Shown here: positions 8,764-19,700 of the stretch, piece after piece
How the letters are laid out: every line of letters starts with the position of its first letter
Position numbering within the stretch: the stretch's first letter is position 1
NCBI GenBank assembly: GCA_004211905.1
Contig: SHBP01000007.1
Span: forward strand, 1 to 64,000
Reading direction: 5' to 3'
Origin: SAR92 clade bacterium
GTDB taxonomy: Bacteria; Pseudomonadota; Gammaproteobacteria; Pseudomonadales; Porticoccaceae
Length of the DNA stretch: 64,000 nucleotides
Notes under the pieces: model-generated
Told to the model about the DNA's origin: nothing
What the model saw: only the letters and a program-made list of their open reading frames with translations
The model's database searches: none
Position numbers and translations under genes: made by a program

Positions 8764-9563
8764 TACCGGCTTCTCAATTTCGCCAATAATCGTAACATTT
8801 CAAGATATAGCCATATGAGCGTAACCATCAAAGAGAATGCGCCAAACCACTCCATGTACTTAGGTGCGTCCATCTCTGAACCCTGCTCTATGAAATCAAA
8901 ATCTAAAACCAAATTAAGAGCCGCTATGGCCACCACAAACAAACTAAAGCCAATCCCAAACAAGCCGTTAGAATGAATAAAGCCAATACCACCTGAACCA
9001 AACGCGTTCATTAGCATGCTGACAAGGTAAAGCATACCAATGCCCATAGTGGCCGACGCCACCATTAGTCGAAAGTTCTCAGTAGGTTTAATGATCCCTG
9101 TTTTATAAAGGAATAATAATGAAGCCAAAGTGCCTAGAGTGAGGCCGACGGCTTGAATGACGATACCGGGGTACTGCATTTCAAAAATACCTGAAATCGC
9201 TCCCAAGAAAAGACCCTCGGCCACGGCGTACATTGGTGCTGTAATCCCAGCCCACTGTTTTTTAAATATGGTTACTAATGCGAGGATGAAACCGAAGATC
9301 GCACCGCCAATTGCCATCGGCATGACCGCCCCAGGATTACCACTTTGGAAAAATAGATTCCACGTATATGAGGCTGATAAAACCACCAACGCAAGCAAAA
9401 TACCCGTTTTGTTTACAGTCCCTTGCAACGTCATCGTACTCGATGCAGTTGCTTGTATTCCCGAAGCTGACGATGCACGCTGAGAAACCGAACTAAAAGT
9501 AGTTGCTTTTAAGGCTGGATTTCCCGAGCGCCCAAACATATTTAGGGCTTTGTGGTTTGACAT
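8763..9563 (-). CDS. Bax inhibitor-1/YccA-like seven-helix membrane protein
   Basis: 266 residues from the ATG at 9563, chosen because GGAG lies 6 nt upstream and the protein then begins MSNHKALNMFGRSGNPALKATTF, the usual start of the Bax1-I-like bacterial family; the frame is open 34 codons further upstream but without family resemblance. Residues 1-60 are cytosolic and rich in Ser/Ala; about seven hydrophobic segments follow. The VAEGLFLGAISGIFE segment and the LDFDFIEQGSEMDAP loop with the membrane-end acidic residues are typical. The role in bacteria is not established (calcium leak and protease regulation have been proposed for relatives). It is coupled to the 68-residue membrane protein downstream. 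Confidence 0.85.
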   Translation of the reverse strand: MSNHKALNMFGRSGNPALKATTFSSVSQRASSASGIQATASSTMTLQGTVNKTGILLALVVLSASYTWNLFFQSGNPGAVMPMAIGGAIFGFILALVTIFKKQWAGITAPMYAVAEGLFLGAISGIFEMQYPGIVIQAVGLTLGTLASLLFLYKTGIIKPTENFRLMVASATMGIGMLYLVSMLMNAFGSGGIGFIHSNGLFGIGFSLFVVAIAALNLVLDFDFIEQGSEMDAPKYMEWFGAFSLMVTLIWLYLEMLRLLAKLRSR

Positions 9564-9703
9564 AAGAATCTCCATGATTGACGTGCCAAAAGTATAACGC
9601 AAAAGGCCAAATATTAGTCTAGAAATTGATGTCTTTTCTAGACTCTGAGTACAAATACCAAACAAAATCTAGCGTCTGCGGTTAAAAAAAGCAGCGATGT
9701 AAC

Positions 9704-10171
9704 TTAATGTAAGGAGATATCAGTTTCCTCACCATATATCTGCGCAGTATCACTTTCAAGCCTATAGGTTATTATCAAACTTTCAACACACCTGTAGAGA
9801 AACCCAAGATTGTGCTGAAGTTCAGGGTAGTTTGCATTACCCTCTGAGAGCTCTCTCTCGAGACGTTTAATGGTACACCAATAAACATTTCGTGCTTCAT
9901 CAACTTGTCCAACTTTAAGCAAAGTATAAGCCAATAGTACAGAAGACGAAGACATCAATTCGTATGTCTGTCTTGGGTCCTCAACTTTTGAGGTCAGCAT
10001 GATATCTGAGGTTTCAAACGCGCAGCCTATATGAGGCAAAGCCTCTGACCATAAGCATTGATCATAAAATGATTGAGCTGTATCAAAAGCTATACCCCAA
10101 AAGGCCTTCGCTCTTGTGGGTTCATTCAGTAAATGTTCCCGATGCGTTTTGCATAAAAATCTCATATTCAT
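9704..10171 (-). CDS. Hypothetical helical protein, possibly Fur-region regulated
   Basis: 155 residues, soluble, rich in helix-forming and aromatic residues. The pairs FDTAQSFYDQCLWSEALPHIGCAFETS and LLAYTLLKVGQVDEARNVYWCTIKRLERE look like degenerate TPR helices, but I do not recognise a named family. The ATG at 10171 has a GAGG element 8 nt upstream. The gene is divergent from a 37-residue membrane peptide, and the shared 155-bp intergenic region holds a good sigma-70 promoter overlapping a Fur-box-like sequence. Iron control of this gene is an inference from that arrangement only. Confidence 0.6.
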   Translation of the reverse strand: MNMRFLCKTHREHLLNEPTRAKAFWGIAFDTAQSFYDQCLWSEALPHIGCAFETSDIMLTSKVEDPRQTYELMSSSSVLLAYTLLKVGQVDEARNVYWCTIKRLERELSEGNANYPELQHNLGFLYRCVESLIITYRLESDTAQIYGEETDISLH

Positions 10172-10256
10172 TAATGGTCCCTCTTAACTTTTTCTGTCCC
10201 TATATCTCACTAAACGCTCAGACGGTTTTCGTCTTTACTTATACGAAGAATAATAA

Positions 10257-10298
10257 TTGACTTAAAACCAAATGTAAATGATAATGATTCGTATTACG
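10257..10298 (+). promoter_or_regulatory. Sigma-70 promoter with overlapping Fur-box-like operator
   Basis: TTGACT at 10257-10262 and GATAAT at 10280-10285 with exactly 17 bp between them form a near-consensus promoter reading toward the 37-residue ORF at 10327. The -10 element is also the start of GATAATGATTCGTATTACG (10280-10298), which by my hand count matches the 19-bp Fur consensus at 13 positions, including the complete left GATAATGAT half. Fur bound there would cover the -10 and block transcription. Confidence 0.55.
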
Positions 10299-10326
10299 AT
10301 AATTGACACAAACCGACGAGGAACGC

Positions 10327-10440
10327 ATGAAAAAGAACAATCTAAGACTAAATATTAGCTACAAAATTATACGAGGTCTTCTCGTAACATCACTTGTCTT
10401 TTATGTTTACTACTATAGCTGGATCCTACTGTACCCATGA
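10327..10440 (+). CDS. 37-residue single-helix membrane peptide
   Basis: Short gene: ATG at 10327 with GAGGAA 4 nt upstream, stop TGA at 10438-10440. The peptide starts MKKNNLRLNISYK, a basic N-terminus, and continues into an aromatic, hydrophobic helix (GLLVTSLVFYVYYYSWILLYP), so a single inner-membrane span with the N-terminus inside is likely. The near-consensus promoter and the Fur-box-like site just upstream are the main argument that it is real. No family is recognised. It could belong to an iron-transport or cytochrome accessory group, but nothing adjacent proves this. Confidence 0.55.
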   Translation: MKKNNLRLNISYKIIRGLLVTSLVFYVYYYSWILLYP

Positions 10441-10503
10441 AACAGCTTCACTATATTACTTCTGACATTTTGCTGAGGCTAACGACCTTAATCAACCTCG
10501 CAC

Positions 10504-10525
10504 AAAAAAGGGAGCGTATGCTCCC
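10504..10525 (-). terminator. Rho-independent terminator of the downstream membrane-protein gene
   Basis: On the minus strand the sequence reads GGGAGC-ATAC-GCTCCC followed by six T. This is a canonical intrinsic terminator 20 bp after the stop of the gene at 10546-10941. Confidence 0.8.
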
Positions 10526-10545
10526 CCTCCTGAACTCTGTTTTGC

Positions 10546-10941
10546 CTATTTAGTTTGCCATATTTTTCCAAAAAGCATAATTGCAACCACTAGCCACCAT
10601 CCGGCCATAATCGGATTGCTAACAAGACTCATTTCAGGGACCCCTTCTACGCCCCAATCTGCAATGAAACGAACAGCATTAGCGCTCGATGCACCCATCT
10701 GAGCCAAGGAATGCGCTGTACTTTGAAGATTCAACGTCAGCAATGCTGAAACGGTTAATCCATTAAAAATAATGCCCGCCGAGAAAAGCGACAACAGCAC
10801 TCTATTCATCATTGGATCTTCATTCTTCAATAGATTGGCAGCTCTAAACGCAACCCATAAGATGAAAAACACGCCTGCTTGATACAAAGCGTTTGATATC
10901 AAAAAGCTTGAAAGTACACTCCAAATTTGAAACTCGTCCAT
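10546..10941 (-). CDS. Hypothetical inner-membrane protein
   Basis: 131 residues with hydrophobic stretches at about 11-35, 46-70 and 108-127, giving three or four membrane spans. A polar loop (QSTAHSLAQMGASSANAVRFIADWGVEGVPEM) lies between the second and third. The ATG has AGAGGA 7 nt upstream, and a clean intrinsic terminator follows the stop, so this is a monocistronic unit. I recognise no family or catalytic motif. The upstream region 10942-11151 contains only AT-rich sequence and presumably its promoter. Confidence 0.65.
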   Translation of the reverse strand: MDEFQIWSVLSSFLISNALYQAGVFFILWVAFRAANLLKNEDPMMNRVLLSLFSAGIIFNGLTVSALLTLNLQSTAHSLAQMGASSANAVRFIADWGVEGVPEMSLVSNPIMAGWWLVVAIMLFGKIWQTK

Positions 10942-11151
10942 TTTTATTTCCTCTTATTTTATTAATAGTTTTAGGTATGTTTTTAAATGACTGGTTAATA
11001 ATTTCTTACAACAGCCATAAAACTATAGTACAGATTTATACACTTATGGGTAAATTTACAGCGTTATACATATTACGGTACGAATCAAGTGTAAGCATAA
11101 GCCCAAGCTGACTTGTTGGTCCCGCAAACTTTTGTCTGTAAACTATGACCA

Positions 11152-11901
11152 ATGTTGGACTTTAGTTTCTTTACAATTCTGTGGGCATCTATCGCTTTTA
11201 TTATCTGTCTTTGCTTGTTTTTTATAACAGCACCTTATGGAAGGCACATTAGAGAGGGTTGGGGTCCATTGATTCCAGCTAGACTAGGCTGGATTTTAAT
11301 GGAATCGCCATGTGTGATCTTAGTTATCGGCTATGCCGCACTGGTCAGGCAGGACTTGCTACCCGTCCACCAAATCTTTTTACTCATCTGGTTAATCCAT
11401 TACACCCATAGAACATTGATATATCCAGTTGTCATGAGGATAACAAACCCTAAAATGCCGCTCAGTATCGCCCTGACTGCATTGTCATTTAATATTATTA
11501 ACGTCACTGTTCAATGTTTCGGTATCTTCTATTTCACCCAATACTCTGTAGATTGGATGCAGAGTTCCCCATTTGTACTCGGGTTGTCCCTTTTTTGTGT
11601 CGGTATGTTTATTAACATTAAGTCTGACTATATTGTCGCGGCACTAAAAAAAGAAAGAGGGCCTGGTTATCACATTCCTGATAAATTCCTGCACAAGTAT
11701 ATTGCTTCGCCCAATTACTTTGGTGAAATTATCGAATGGGCTGGCTGGGCTATGCTCACTTGGAGTGTTTCGGGCGTTTTGTTTCTAATTTGGACTATAG
11801 GCAATTTGTTTCCAAGGGCACTGGCTAATCACAGATGGTATCGTGAGAACTTTGACAACTATCCTAAAGAAAGAAAAGCCATCATTCCCGGTGTTATTTA
11901 G
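11152..11901 (+). CDS. 3-oxo-5-alpha-steroid 4-dehydrogenase (steroid 5-alpha-reductase) family membrane protein
   Basis: 249 residues, six or seven hydrophobic segments. The C-terminal third carries the family signature: KYIASPNYFGEIIEWAGWA, then the NADPH-binding ending ALANHRWYRENFDNYPKERKAIIPGVI with the conserved His and the Y-P-K-x-R-KAIIP block seen in steroid 5-alpha-reductases and enoyl reductases. The protein probably reduces a conjugated double bond in a hydrophobic substrate; whether that is a steroid, a polyprenol or a fatty chain cannot be told. Its stop overlaps by 4 bp the stop region of a convergent reductase gene. Confidence 0.8.
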   Translation: MLDFSFFTILWASIAFIICLCLFFITAPYGRHIREGWGPLIPARLGWILMESPCVILVIGYAALVRQDLLPVHQIFLLIWLIHYTHRTLIYPVVMRITNPKMPLSIALTALSFNIINVTVQCFGIFYFTQYSVDWMQSSPFVLGLSLFCVGMFINIKSDYIVAALKKERGPGYHIPDKFLHKYIASPNYFGEIIEWAGWAMLTWSVSGVLFLIWTIGNLFPRALANHRWYRENFDNYPKERKAIIPGVI

Positions 11902-12902
11902 AGTAAATCGAAGTCCTTCAGTTGTTGCGCAGTATCGATGATAGAGAGCTCCGCCTTCATGGGTTTCCAACCTAATAAGCTCCTAGCTTTTGAACTAGAA
12001 ACATCTCTTCGTTTTCCGATCATTGGGATCATTAATGCTAGATCCTTTCTAAAAAGGGCCACGATCTTCATTAGCCACTTAGGGAATAAAATCTTTGGTG
12101 TTTTATTAAACCCTGCGTCCCTCAGAATAGCCGCAACCTCATGAACCCATAGTTCTTTTTCAGACACTATAATCCTCTCACCATCAGCACCACTACTCTC
12201 CATGGCAAGAATATGAGCAGAGGCAACATCTCTGACATCAACAATTCCTATATGTATCTTAGGAGTACCTGGCACTGACCCGCTAATCATGCTCTTTACA
12301 AGTGAATTTGATGTTCCTACATCCTGAGATAAAGACGGCCCCATTACCAAAACTGGATTTATCACTGTTAAACTAAAGTCTGGATTCTCCATCTCCATAA
12401 ACTCCCAAGCAGCAAGCTCAGCCATGGTTTTACTTTTAGCATAGAAGCTAATTCCAGGTTTATTAGGGTTCGACCAATCCTCTTCACTAAAGGATTCCTG
12501 CCTATCATTTAATGTCTCATGAATAGCAGCAAAAGATGAGGTTAGTATGACTTTTTTTACATTGTGCTTCTTAGAAAATTTTAATGCTCTCTGAACACCT
12601 TCTACCGCAGGTTTAACGAAAAAATCCTCATCCTCGTCAGTCAAGACGAAGGGAGATGCCACATGCAGTACATAATTGCAGTCACTAATAGCCGAATCCC
12701 ATCCACTATCCCGGTTAAGGTCGACTTCAAAAAGAGATAAATGTGTGGTGGGTGTGTTATTACGCTCTAATGAGTCTAATACTTCAGCCTGCCTATCTAG
12801 TGATCTCAAAGTACCATTGACTCTGTATCCACGGTCCAATAATTGTTTAATGCAATGCAAACCTATAAAGCCCGTCGCTCCGGTTACCAAAACCTTTTCC
12901 AC
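11898..12902 (-). CDS. NAD(P)-dependent epimerase/dehydratase, dihydroflavonol-4-reductase-like
   Basis: 334-residue extended short-chain dehydrogenase. The N-terminus VLVTGATGFIGLHCIKQLL gives the GxxGxxG dinucleotide site. HVASPF, LTSSFAAIHE (catalytic Ser), and YAKSKTMAELAAW with the YxxxK pair near residue 155 complete the active site. The pattern HVASPF plus SFAA is shared with dihydroflavonol reductase, cinnamoyl-CoA reductase and bacterial aldehyde reductases of this branch; the true substrate is unknown. It is convergent with and overlaps (4 bp) the steroid-reductase-like gene. The 184-bp region on its other side (12903-13086) shows no gene I can support. Confidence 0.85.
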   Translation of the reverse strand: MEKVLVTGATGFIGLHCIKQLLDRGYRVNGTLRSLDRQAEVLDSLERNNTPTTHLSLFEVDLNRDSGWDSAISDCNYVLHVASPFVLTDEDEDFFVKPAVEGVQRALKFSKKHNVKKVILTSSFAAIHETLNDRQESFSEEDWSNPNKPGISFYAKSKTMAELAAWEFMEMENPDFSLTVINPVLVMGPSLSQDVGTSNSLVKSMISGSVPGTPKIHIGIVDVRDVASAHILAMESSGADGERIIVSEKELWVHEVAAILRDAGFNKTPKILFPKWLMKIVALFRKDLALMIPMIGKRRDVSSSKARSLLGWKPMKAELSIIDTAQQLKDFDLL

Positions 12903-13086
12903 TTAAAGACTCCTAAAATTTAATAAATACAGGTCACGTGTTCATAATATATCTTTTGCAAACATATCTCTCTTTTGGGTATCTCACAAAGGTATGTGAC
13001 GAGCTTGAAAGCTCAGGTTGAAGAGAGTTGAGTATTGCACACGACCAGTTAGAAAGGATCAGAAAGTTCTGTTTAGCGTGATAGAC

Positions 13087-13449
13087 TTAGCGTGAAGGAA
13101 CCTCTTTCCAAACACTGTCAGCAGTGAACTCTACCGATACAATGAACTCATGAGCCGTCCAATGTTCAATCATACTGAGCAAGTACTTCCCCCCTACTTT
13201 CTTGTATAAATGATACTGCTGCCCAACTCTTGGAACGAAATTATAGGATGAACTAAAGACAAGCTCATTCAGTTCTGCAAGCCTTCTTATTGAGTCATAT
13301 TCTCTATTCAACAACTCAACGGCATTCTCAAAGTAGTTTTTTGTTAATGATCCACGCTCTGATAGAAACAGTTCAGTATCAGGCATAACTATTGCGGGAG
13401 AACTTGATGTAGTCCCATAAGGCAAAAGTGCTTTTTTTATTTCAGCCAT
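13087..13449 (-). CDS. DUF2452-like protein
   Basis: About 120 residues counted from MAEIKKALLPYG (ATG at 13449); the frame stays open to an ATG at 13482, and neither start has a convincing ribosome binding site. The segment LPYGTTSSSPAIVMPDTE, then LNELVFSSSYNFVPRVGQQYHLYKK and a LLSMIEHWTAHEFIVSVEF ending, resembles the DUF2452 family (a short protein of unknown function common in marine bacteria and also in animals). I rest this on recall of the Y-x-F-x-P-x-x-G-x-x-YHLY pattern. The gene lies just outside the tRNA-Pro island, 131 bp from its right-hand repeat as read on the minus strand. Confidence 0.6.
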   Translation of the reverse strand: MAEIKKALLPYGTTSSSPAIVMPDTELFLSERGSLTKNYFENAVELLNREYDSIRRLAELNELVFSSSYNFVPRVGQQYHLYKKVGGKYLLSMIEHWTAHEFIVSVEFTADSVWKEVPSR

Positions 13450-13579
13450 AGGGCTTTGCTCATGTATCCAAGGGTATAGCATTCTGTACGCTAAACGCGC
13501 ACTCTTTGGATGAAGTTGAAACAGAAATAACGATTCGGATTGCTTTTTGGGTTAAACCATAAATACGAGATATTGAAAA

Positions 13580-13622
13580 TTGGTCGGGACGGCAGGATTT
13601 GAACCTGCGACCACTACACCCC
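13580..13622 (-). repeat. Distal attachment-site copy: 3' fragment of tRNA-Pro
   Basis: 43 bp identical to 25581-25623, the 3' end of the intact tRNA-Pro gene: CCA end, T-arm and part of the anticodon arm. The match stops inside the anticodon-loop C run (four C here, five in the tRNA), then AGTGT resumes before the sequences diverge. The copy lacks the D-arm and 5' acceptor strand, so it cannot make a tRNA. Confidence 0.85.
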
Positions 13623-13734
13623 AGTGTTATGATATTCGTTTCTTTATAAATCAATGACTTACGAAACTTTCTGCCCAGAAGTTGTTTCGCAAGTGCATTA
13701 CACTGAGGTGATATTTATCAGTAATCAAGCGATA

Positions 13735-16700
13735 CTATAAACTCGGCTTCAACATAGCTAAATGAGCCTCGATATCTTCTGCAGACGTTCTAGTCGCATC
13801 TCCCGCAACCACACCGTTAATTAGCGTATCGCCCTCTAAGCCGAACAAGTAGCGAAGAGTGAGTAGTCCATCAGTAAGAGCGTCTATCTCGCCATTACCA
13901 TCGATATCAGCAAGATCACCAAGAGTTTCGATGCGAGATTCAATTTCCACTGATTCAGTGAAGACAGCATCAGAAGCAATCGTCCCCGTTACTAATGCAT
14001 TTCCATCTAATCCAAACATCCCCCTAAGCAGAAGAAGTCCATCTGTCAGAGCGTCATACTGGCCATTTCCGTCGATATCTAGCGACCCGGACGGGATTGT
14101 CCCCGCCAAGAACTCATCTAAGGCCGAAACGCCATCATTATCTTGGTCACTTGTCGCATCTGAAGCATCATTTGGATTTAGCCCATACGTAGTTTCCCAG
14201 GCATCAGGCATGCCATCAGAGTCACTATCAAGTGAATAAACTGAATTATTGGGGAAGGCATCGGAGTTATCGCCTGTTCCATCACTATCACTATCTACTG
14301 TCTCAGTTGCATCATTAGGAAAAGCATCCGCATTATCTCCAACGCCATCTGAGTCCGTATCTTGACTCTCAGTGGCATCTAGTGGGAATGTATCAGCTCC
14401 ATCTGCAACATTATCTCCATCGTCATCCGTATCAGCATTATTGCCAATACCATCTGAATCTGTATCGATACTCTCTGCTGCATCAAGTGGGAAGGCATCA
14501 TTCTCATCCGATACACCATCATCATCATCATCATCATCTGCAACCATTCCCAACAATAGGCATTCGGAAGGGCAGTTATCAGGTATGCCATCAGAATCGG
14601 TATCAATAAGTCCGTTGAGTCCTATTAGCGGGTATGCATCTGTGATATCAGGCACACCGTCATTATCATCATCCGGATCACTGTTATTTCCGATACCGTC
14701 GCCATCAGTATCTATAGATTCAGTTAAATCATTTGGAAACGCATCCTCATCATCGGCAACTCTATCTCCGTCAGTATCATTGAGGATTGTAATTGTCACC
14801 TGAGCGTTACCGCTATCAATGGTGCCATCATTAGCTAAAAACTCAAAGCTATCGGCTTGGGCATTAGAGTCGTTAGACAGATAGATCGAGGTTTCTAAAA
14901 GAGTATCACCGACAGTAAATGGATTTTTATAACTCACCGTAAATGACTGCAACCCTGATGAGACGGTGGCATAGGCTTTAGTTTCATCGACTGACGGGAT
15001 AACATAATTGATTTCTTGATTGCCAGATGAGCTTAATAAAACTGGGGCAGAAGGATCGCTGATATTGACCATTCGAGGACCCACACGTTGAGATGTGGCA
15101 AGGTATGCCGTTAAGCCATTATTTGATATTTCAACGCTTCGCACAAAGCCAATATTAGTAACTGAGGCAATAAGAGCAGGACTGCTAGAGTTATCTACAT
15201 TAAAAACCTTTAACCCAAAATATCCATCTGCGACATAAAGCGTCGAGTTATCCTCTGATAAAGCAAGGGAATAAACCTCACCATGCGTATCCATACTATT
15301 TAGCAGGGTGAGCGCTGTTGGCTCGCTAATGTCGAGAACAGTGAAGCCCTTGAAGCCATCCCCAACATAAGCCCACTTATAGTCTGAGGACAGGGCGATA
15401 CTTTGAGCATCTCCGGGTGTGAGGAGGGTTGCGACGGCTATAGGATTCACTGGATCGCTAATATCAACTCGACTGACACCTGACAAGTGCGCAATATAGG
15501 CATAGTTCCCGTTGGCGGATAGAGCGATATCATATACTGACTCGCCAATAACGGCCGAGCTAACCAGAGTGGGGTTAAGTTTATCCGATACATTAATTAT
15601 TTTAAATCCAAGCGTACCGTCCGCCAAGAAAATAGTCTGTTCATCTTGTGAAAGGGTCGCTGATCTGGCCAGACCATCAGTATCTAGCACCGAAACTACG
15701 TCTAGGGCACCGGAGTCACTAATACTAATTAGCTTCAAACCGTCATTGCCATTGGCGACATACGCAGTTTTTTGGTCACGAGATAAGGCCAAGTCATAGA
15801 TTCTTACGTCAGATGCATAACTAGACTCCGGTTCAACCGATATATTTTTATAAAGCGAACCTGACGTTGGAGATTTAGTTAGCCGCATTGTTAGCTTATC
15901 CAGGTCAGCATCCTCACCCGATAGCGTTATTCGCTTGGGAATGCCTCTGATAACATCAACGTTTTGAGTAGCTGCGATCGGAGATTGATTTGGGTAACTA
16001 CCAAGCTTGATAATTGCTACACCGGAGAATCCAGCGGCAAGACCCTCCTTCGCAAGCTCGGTACCATCCGCAGATAAAATTGAGAAAAAGGTATCTACTT
16101 CTCCATTATCATTAATCCAGCCATCTCCAAAGCTATCGTACATATTCAATGGATAGCGACCGTCTCCAATACAGGTAAATAATAAGAGCTCCGCTCCGCC
16201 ACTCAGAAGGGGAATATCTGGATCATTGCCCATCAGGGACCAACTAATTTCATGGGGCCAAGGATTTTCTCCAGCCACAGAAACAAAACGTCCAGAGTTT
16301 GGGCAGTTGGTCATCACACTATTCACCGATGAGATAATCCTATGAATATCAGCTACGTTTTCAATGAACGATGACAGTCTGATGAAGGTTAAATATTGAT
16401 CGATGTAGCTTGGGGTAATCTCATTTAGGACGCTTACAGCTTCGAGATCAGCTAAGGTTAGGTTGGCAGTATCGCTGGTTAATGCAGCCGCTTCTATTTT
16501 AATAAGCGAAGTGTCATAGGCCACGGTGGCATTACAATCCTCGTTGGGTATTATCATAGAGACCCCATTTGAAATATCTGTACCTGGCCAATCTAATTTA
16601 CCTGGACAATAACTGACGATCTTAAGCTCCCTGTTTAAACTGAAGGCATCTGCTCCAATATTCGGCCGATCACCTAAAAAGCTCACAACAATAATGCTGT

Positions 16701-19700
16701 TGTATGAAAAAGATCCTGCTCCAATATCATTAATATTGGCACCCAAAGTAAGCCCCCCTAAAGAATTTTTATAGAAAGCGTAGTCTCCGATTTTCGATAT
16801 AGTCCCTGGAAGTGTTACTGAGGTTATGCCGCTATCAGCAAATGCATGATTCGAAACCCCGGTGATGGGAGAACTATTAATTTGCTCCGGTATGACTAGA
16901 TCAGAGGGGCATGGGCCAACACAGCCAGTAATTGTTAGTGTCTCATCGCTGTTTTCAGTATAGGTCCAGGTGCCATCATTATTAATAGAATCAGAAATAG
17001 ACACAGAGATTGTCGCCTGATTGCTATCCAGAGCCCCATCATTTACTTTGAAGACAAAATTATCAGTTCCAGGTCCATTCGACGGGCTGGTGTAATAAAG
17101 CTGAGGTGTAGTTATTTCCCCCGCCGTTACGGATTTCCTCTCTACACTGAATATCTCTAATCCTCCCGGTACAGACATTCCAGAGGCATAACTATAACGG
17201 TAATTAGAGTTATATAATGTGTCTCCCGCGGCAGACAACGTAAGTCCACTAGAATTTCCAAGTGTTGGAATGGTATCGATTAGAATAGGGTTTTTAGCAT
17301 CTCTGACATCTATAACCTTAACACCTGCAGTTTCCTCGCCCAGATAAATCGTACTTCCATCCGGAGACAGCGTTAACATATTAGGTGAACCCGCGCTATT
17401 ATAGAGATCTATAAATAAATTCCCCATTGGCTTTGGGTCAGTAGGGTCACTGATATCAATAATCACAAGACCGAAAGCCGTTGATGCTATGTAAGCTATT
17501 TTTTCGTCAGATGAGAGGACTAATGAGCCTGAGTAGCCACCAAAATTGTTTCCCAAGAGATCAATTTGAGTGGACACAGCACCTAGTTCGACAGGTGCAG
17601 AGGGATCACTTACATCGACGCTTTCTAGGAAATACCAATCAACAAGATAGAGTGTATTTCCATCTGCTGATAGAGCCGCATCGCTGATCGCGCCATAGCT
17701 AGAGAAAGTACTTAGCAAGCTTGGGTTACCTAGATCACTGACATCAATTATCTGTAATTGAGATGAGCGATCAGACACAAATGCAGTCTTCTCATCGAGC
17801 GAAAGAACAACACTCTTTGCCTGGCTTGGCGTATCATATTTGCCTAGCGGCTGAATGTTTGTAAGGTCTGATACATCGAATATTATAAGCCCTTCATTAC
17901 CTTGGGTTATAAACAGCGTGTTTTCATCTTTTGATAACACACCTCCTAAGTACTGTTCGTCGCGGCCTTCAAAATTTGATACCTCTGAGACAAAGGTAGG
18001 GTCTGAAGGATTACTAACATCGAGTAACCACAGATAGCAACCTGCAGAAAAAGCATGATCTTCGTCATCGAACAGGATCAAATCCCATGCAAATGAACAT
18101 GCATCTGGGGTCAGATCACGCTTAGCCCAATCTCCTAATTTTTCTCCCGAGAAAGCCTCTAATGTACCCGATGGATTGCTCGCTAATTCGTAGGACAATG
18201 GGGATCGCTCAGGATCTGCTCCGCGTAGGCCTATTAAAATCTCTTGCCCGGAGAGCGCTGTTAGAGATTGCTCGAAGGCAACCGGTGGATAATTCTGAAC
18301 GGCGACACCAGAGTCAGTAGTTATTTGAAGAGCGAAATTGTTGAGGCTACCTGCTCCAACATTCGTGAAAAAATTGCTTACCGTAAGTACCCAGTCTCCC
18401 TTCGAGGGTTGCTCATTAAACTGACTCAACGCGTCTTTTTGAGGCTTTTGACGGCCAGTAATTATCGGTACAGAATTTCCAGCTCCACAGCTGAAGTCAT
18501 CACCTTGATCATCAAAGATAGCGCTGATGCCAGAGCTTTGCCCACAGCCAGGTTGTTCAATTAGTGTGACAACTGTATTAGAGGGTGACGTTAGTGTGAT
18601 TTTTAAGAAGTTAACATTGTTTATGGTCATATCAAGTAATACATTAATGTCGCTGATTCGACCGTTTTCAGGGACTGATAGTGTGGATGTGTAAACACCA
18701 ATAAAAGGCTCTGCAGGAATAATTAGAGGAAGTTCTTTAGCTGATACAAAGTCAGGTGTTGTAAAGTTACCCACATCACCATATGTCCCGCTAGTACAGC
18801 GATTTAACGGGGAAACCCGCCAATAGTACTTAGTATCTCCTTCCAGGCCGTTGATCTCGAAGGAAGCCTCTGCAATGACAGCGTTATAGATTAATTCACT
18901 AAAGCTCTCCTCAGTTGATACTTCAATTCGATATTGATCTGCATTTATATCGGCCTTCCATGTTAGTGTCGCTTTTAGTTTCTCTGTGACGCTATCTTTA
19001 GAGGGACTTAATAATTTAATGGGGGAAAACTCAGCTTGATAGGCTTTAATATTGAGCACTTGAGATTGCGATCTGTTGTTTGATGTCGCATCGATATTAA
19101 TGGGATACGTGCCCGCTAAGATGTCAGCCCCAGCGGTAATGGTGGCACTAATCACTGTTCCATCAGCGGAGACACTCGCGGGTGAGAACCCAACACTTAA
19201 TGCCGTGGGAAGATTGCTGGCTGACAGCAGCACAGTATCGGCATACTCCGGTGAGGTTCTATATGTCAATGATGCGACAGTACTCTCAGCGCTACAAACT
19301 GTGTAGTCATATTGCTGAGCAGATAGAATGATATCTTTTCGAGTTAGAGAGAAGTTCTCGTTACTGATAGCATAAAAAATGTTGTTGTTATTGGGTTGGA
19401 TTCTGATGCGAGCTTCTGATGTTGCAAAGTCAGGCATCGTTACGTCATGGCTTCCATCATTATCCACATCGCTTGCCAATGTATAGGGGAATGTAAGGCC
19501 ACCATCTACCGACAGGGTAATTGTGACCTTGTCAGCTAGCATCGGGGCTAGATTTGTCCCCGCAATATTCCAGGCAACAGTGTGAGCCTCATTTGCTAAA
19601 TACATCAGGCCGTCTGCTGGTGAGGTGACACTAAAGGAACCACCCTGGTCAACAACGCTTACCTTCATCGTTTTTTGTGCAATTCCGCCTCCACCAACCG

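Noticed and set aside
13581-13657. Second complete tRNA-Pro gene
   Set aside because: Only the 3' half matches; no D-arm or 5' acceptor strand follows, so it is an attachment-site remnant.
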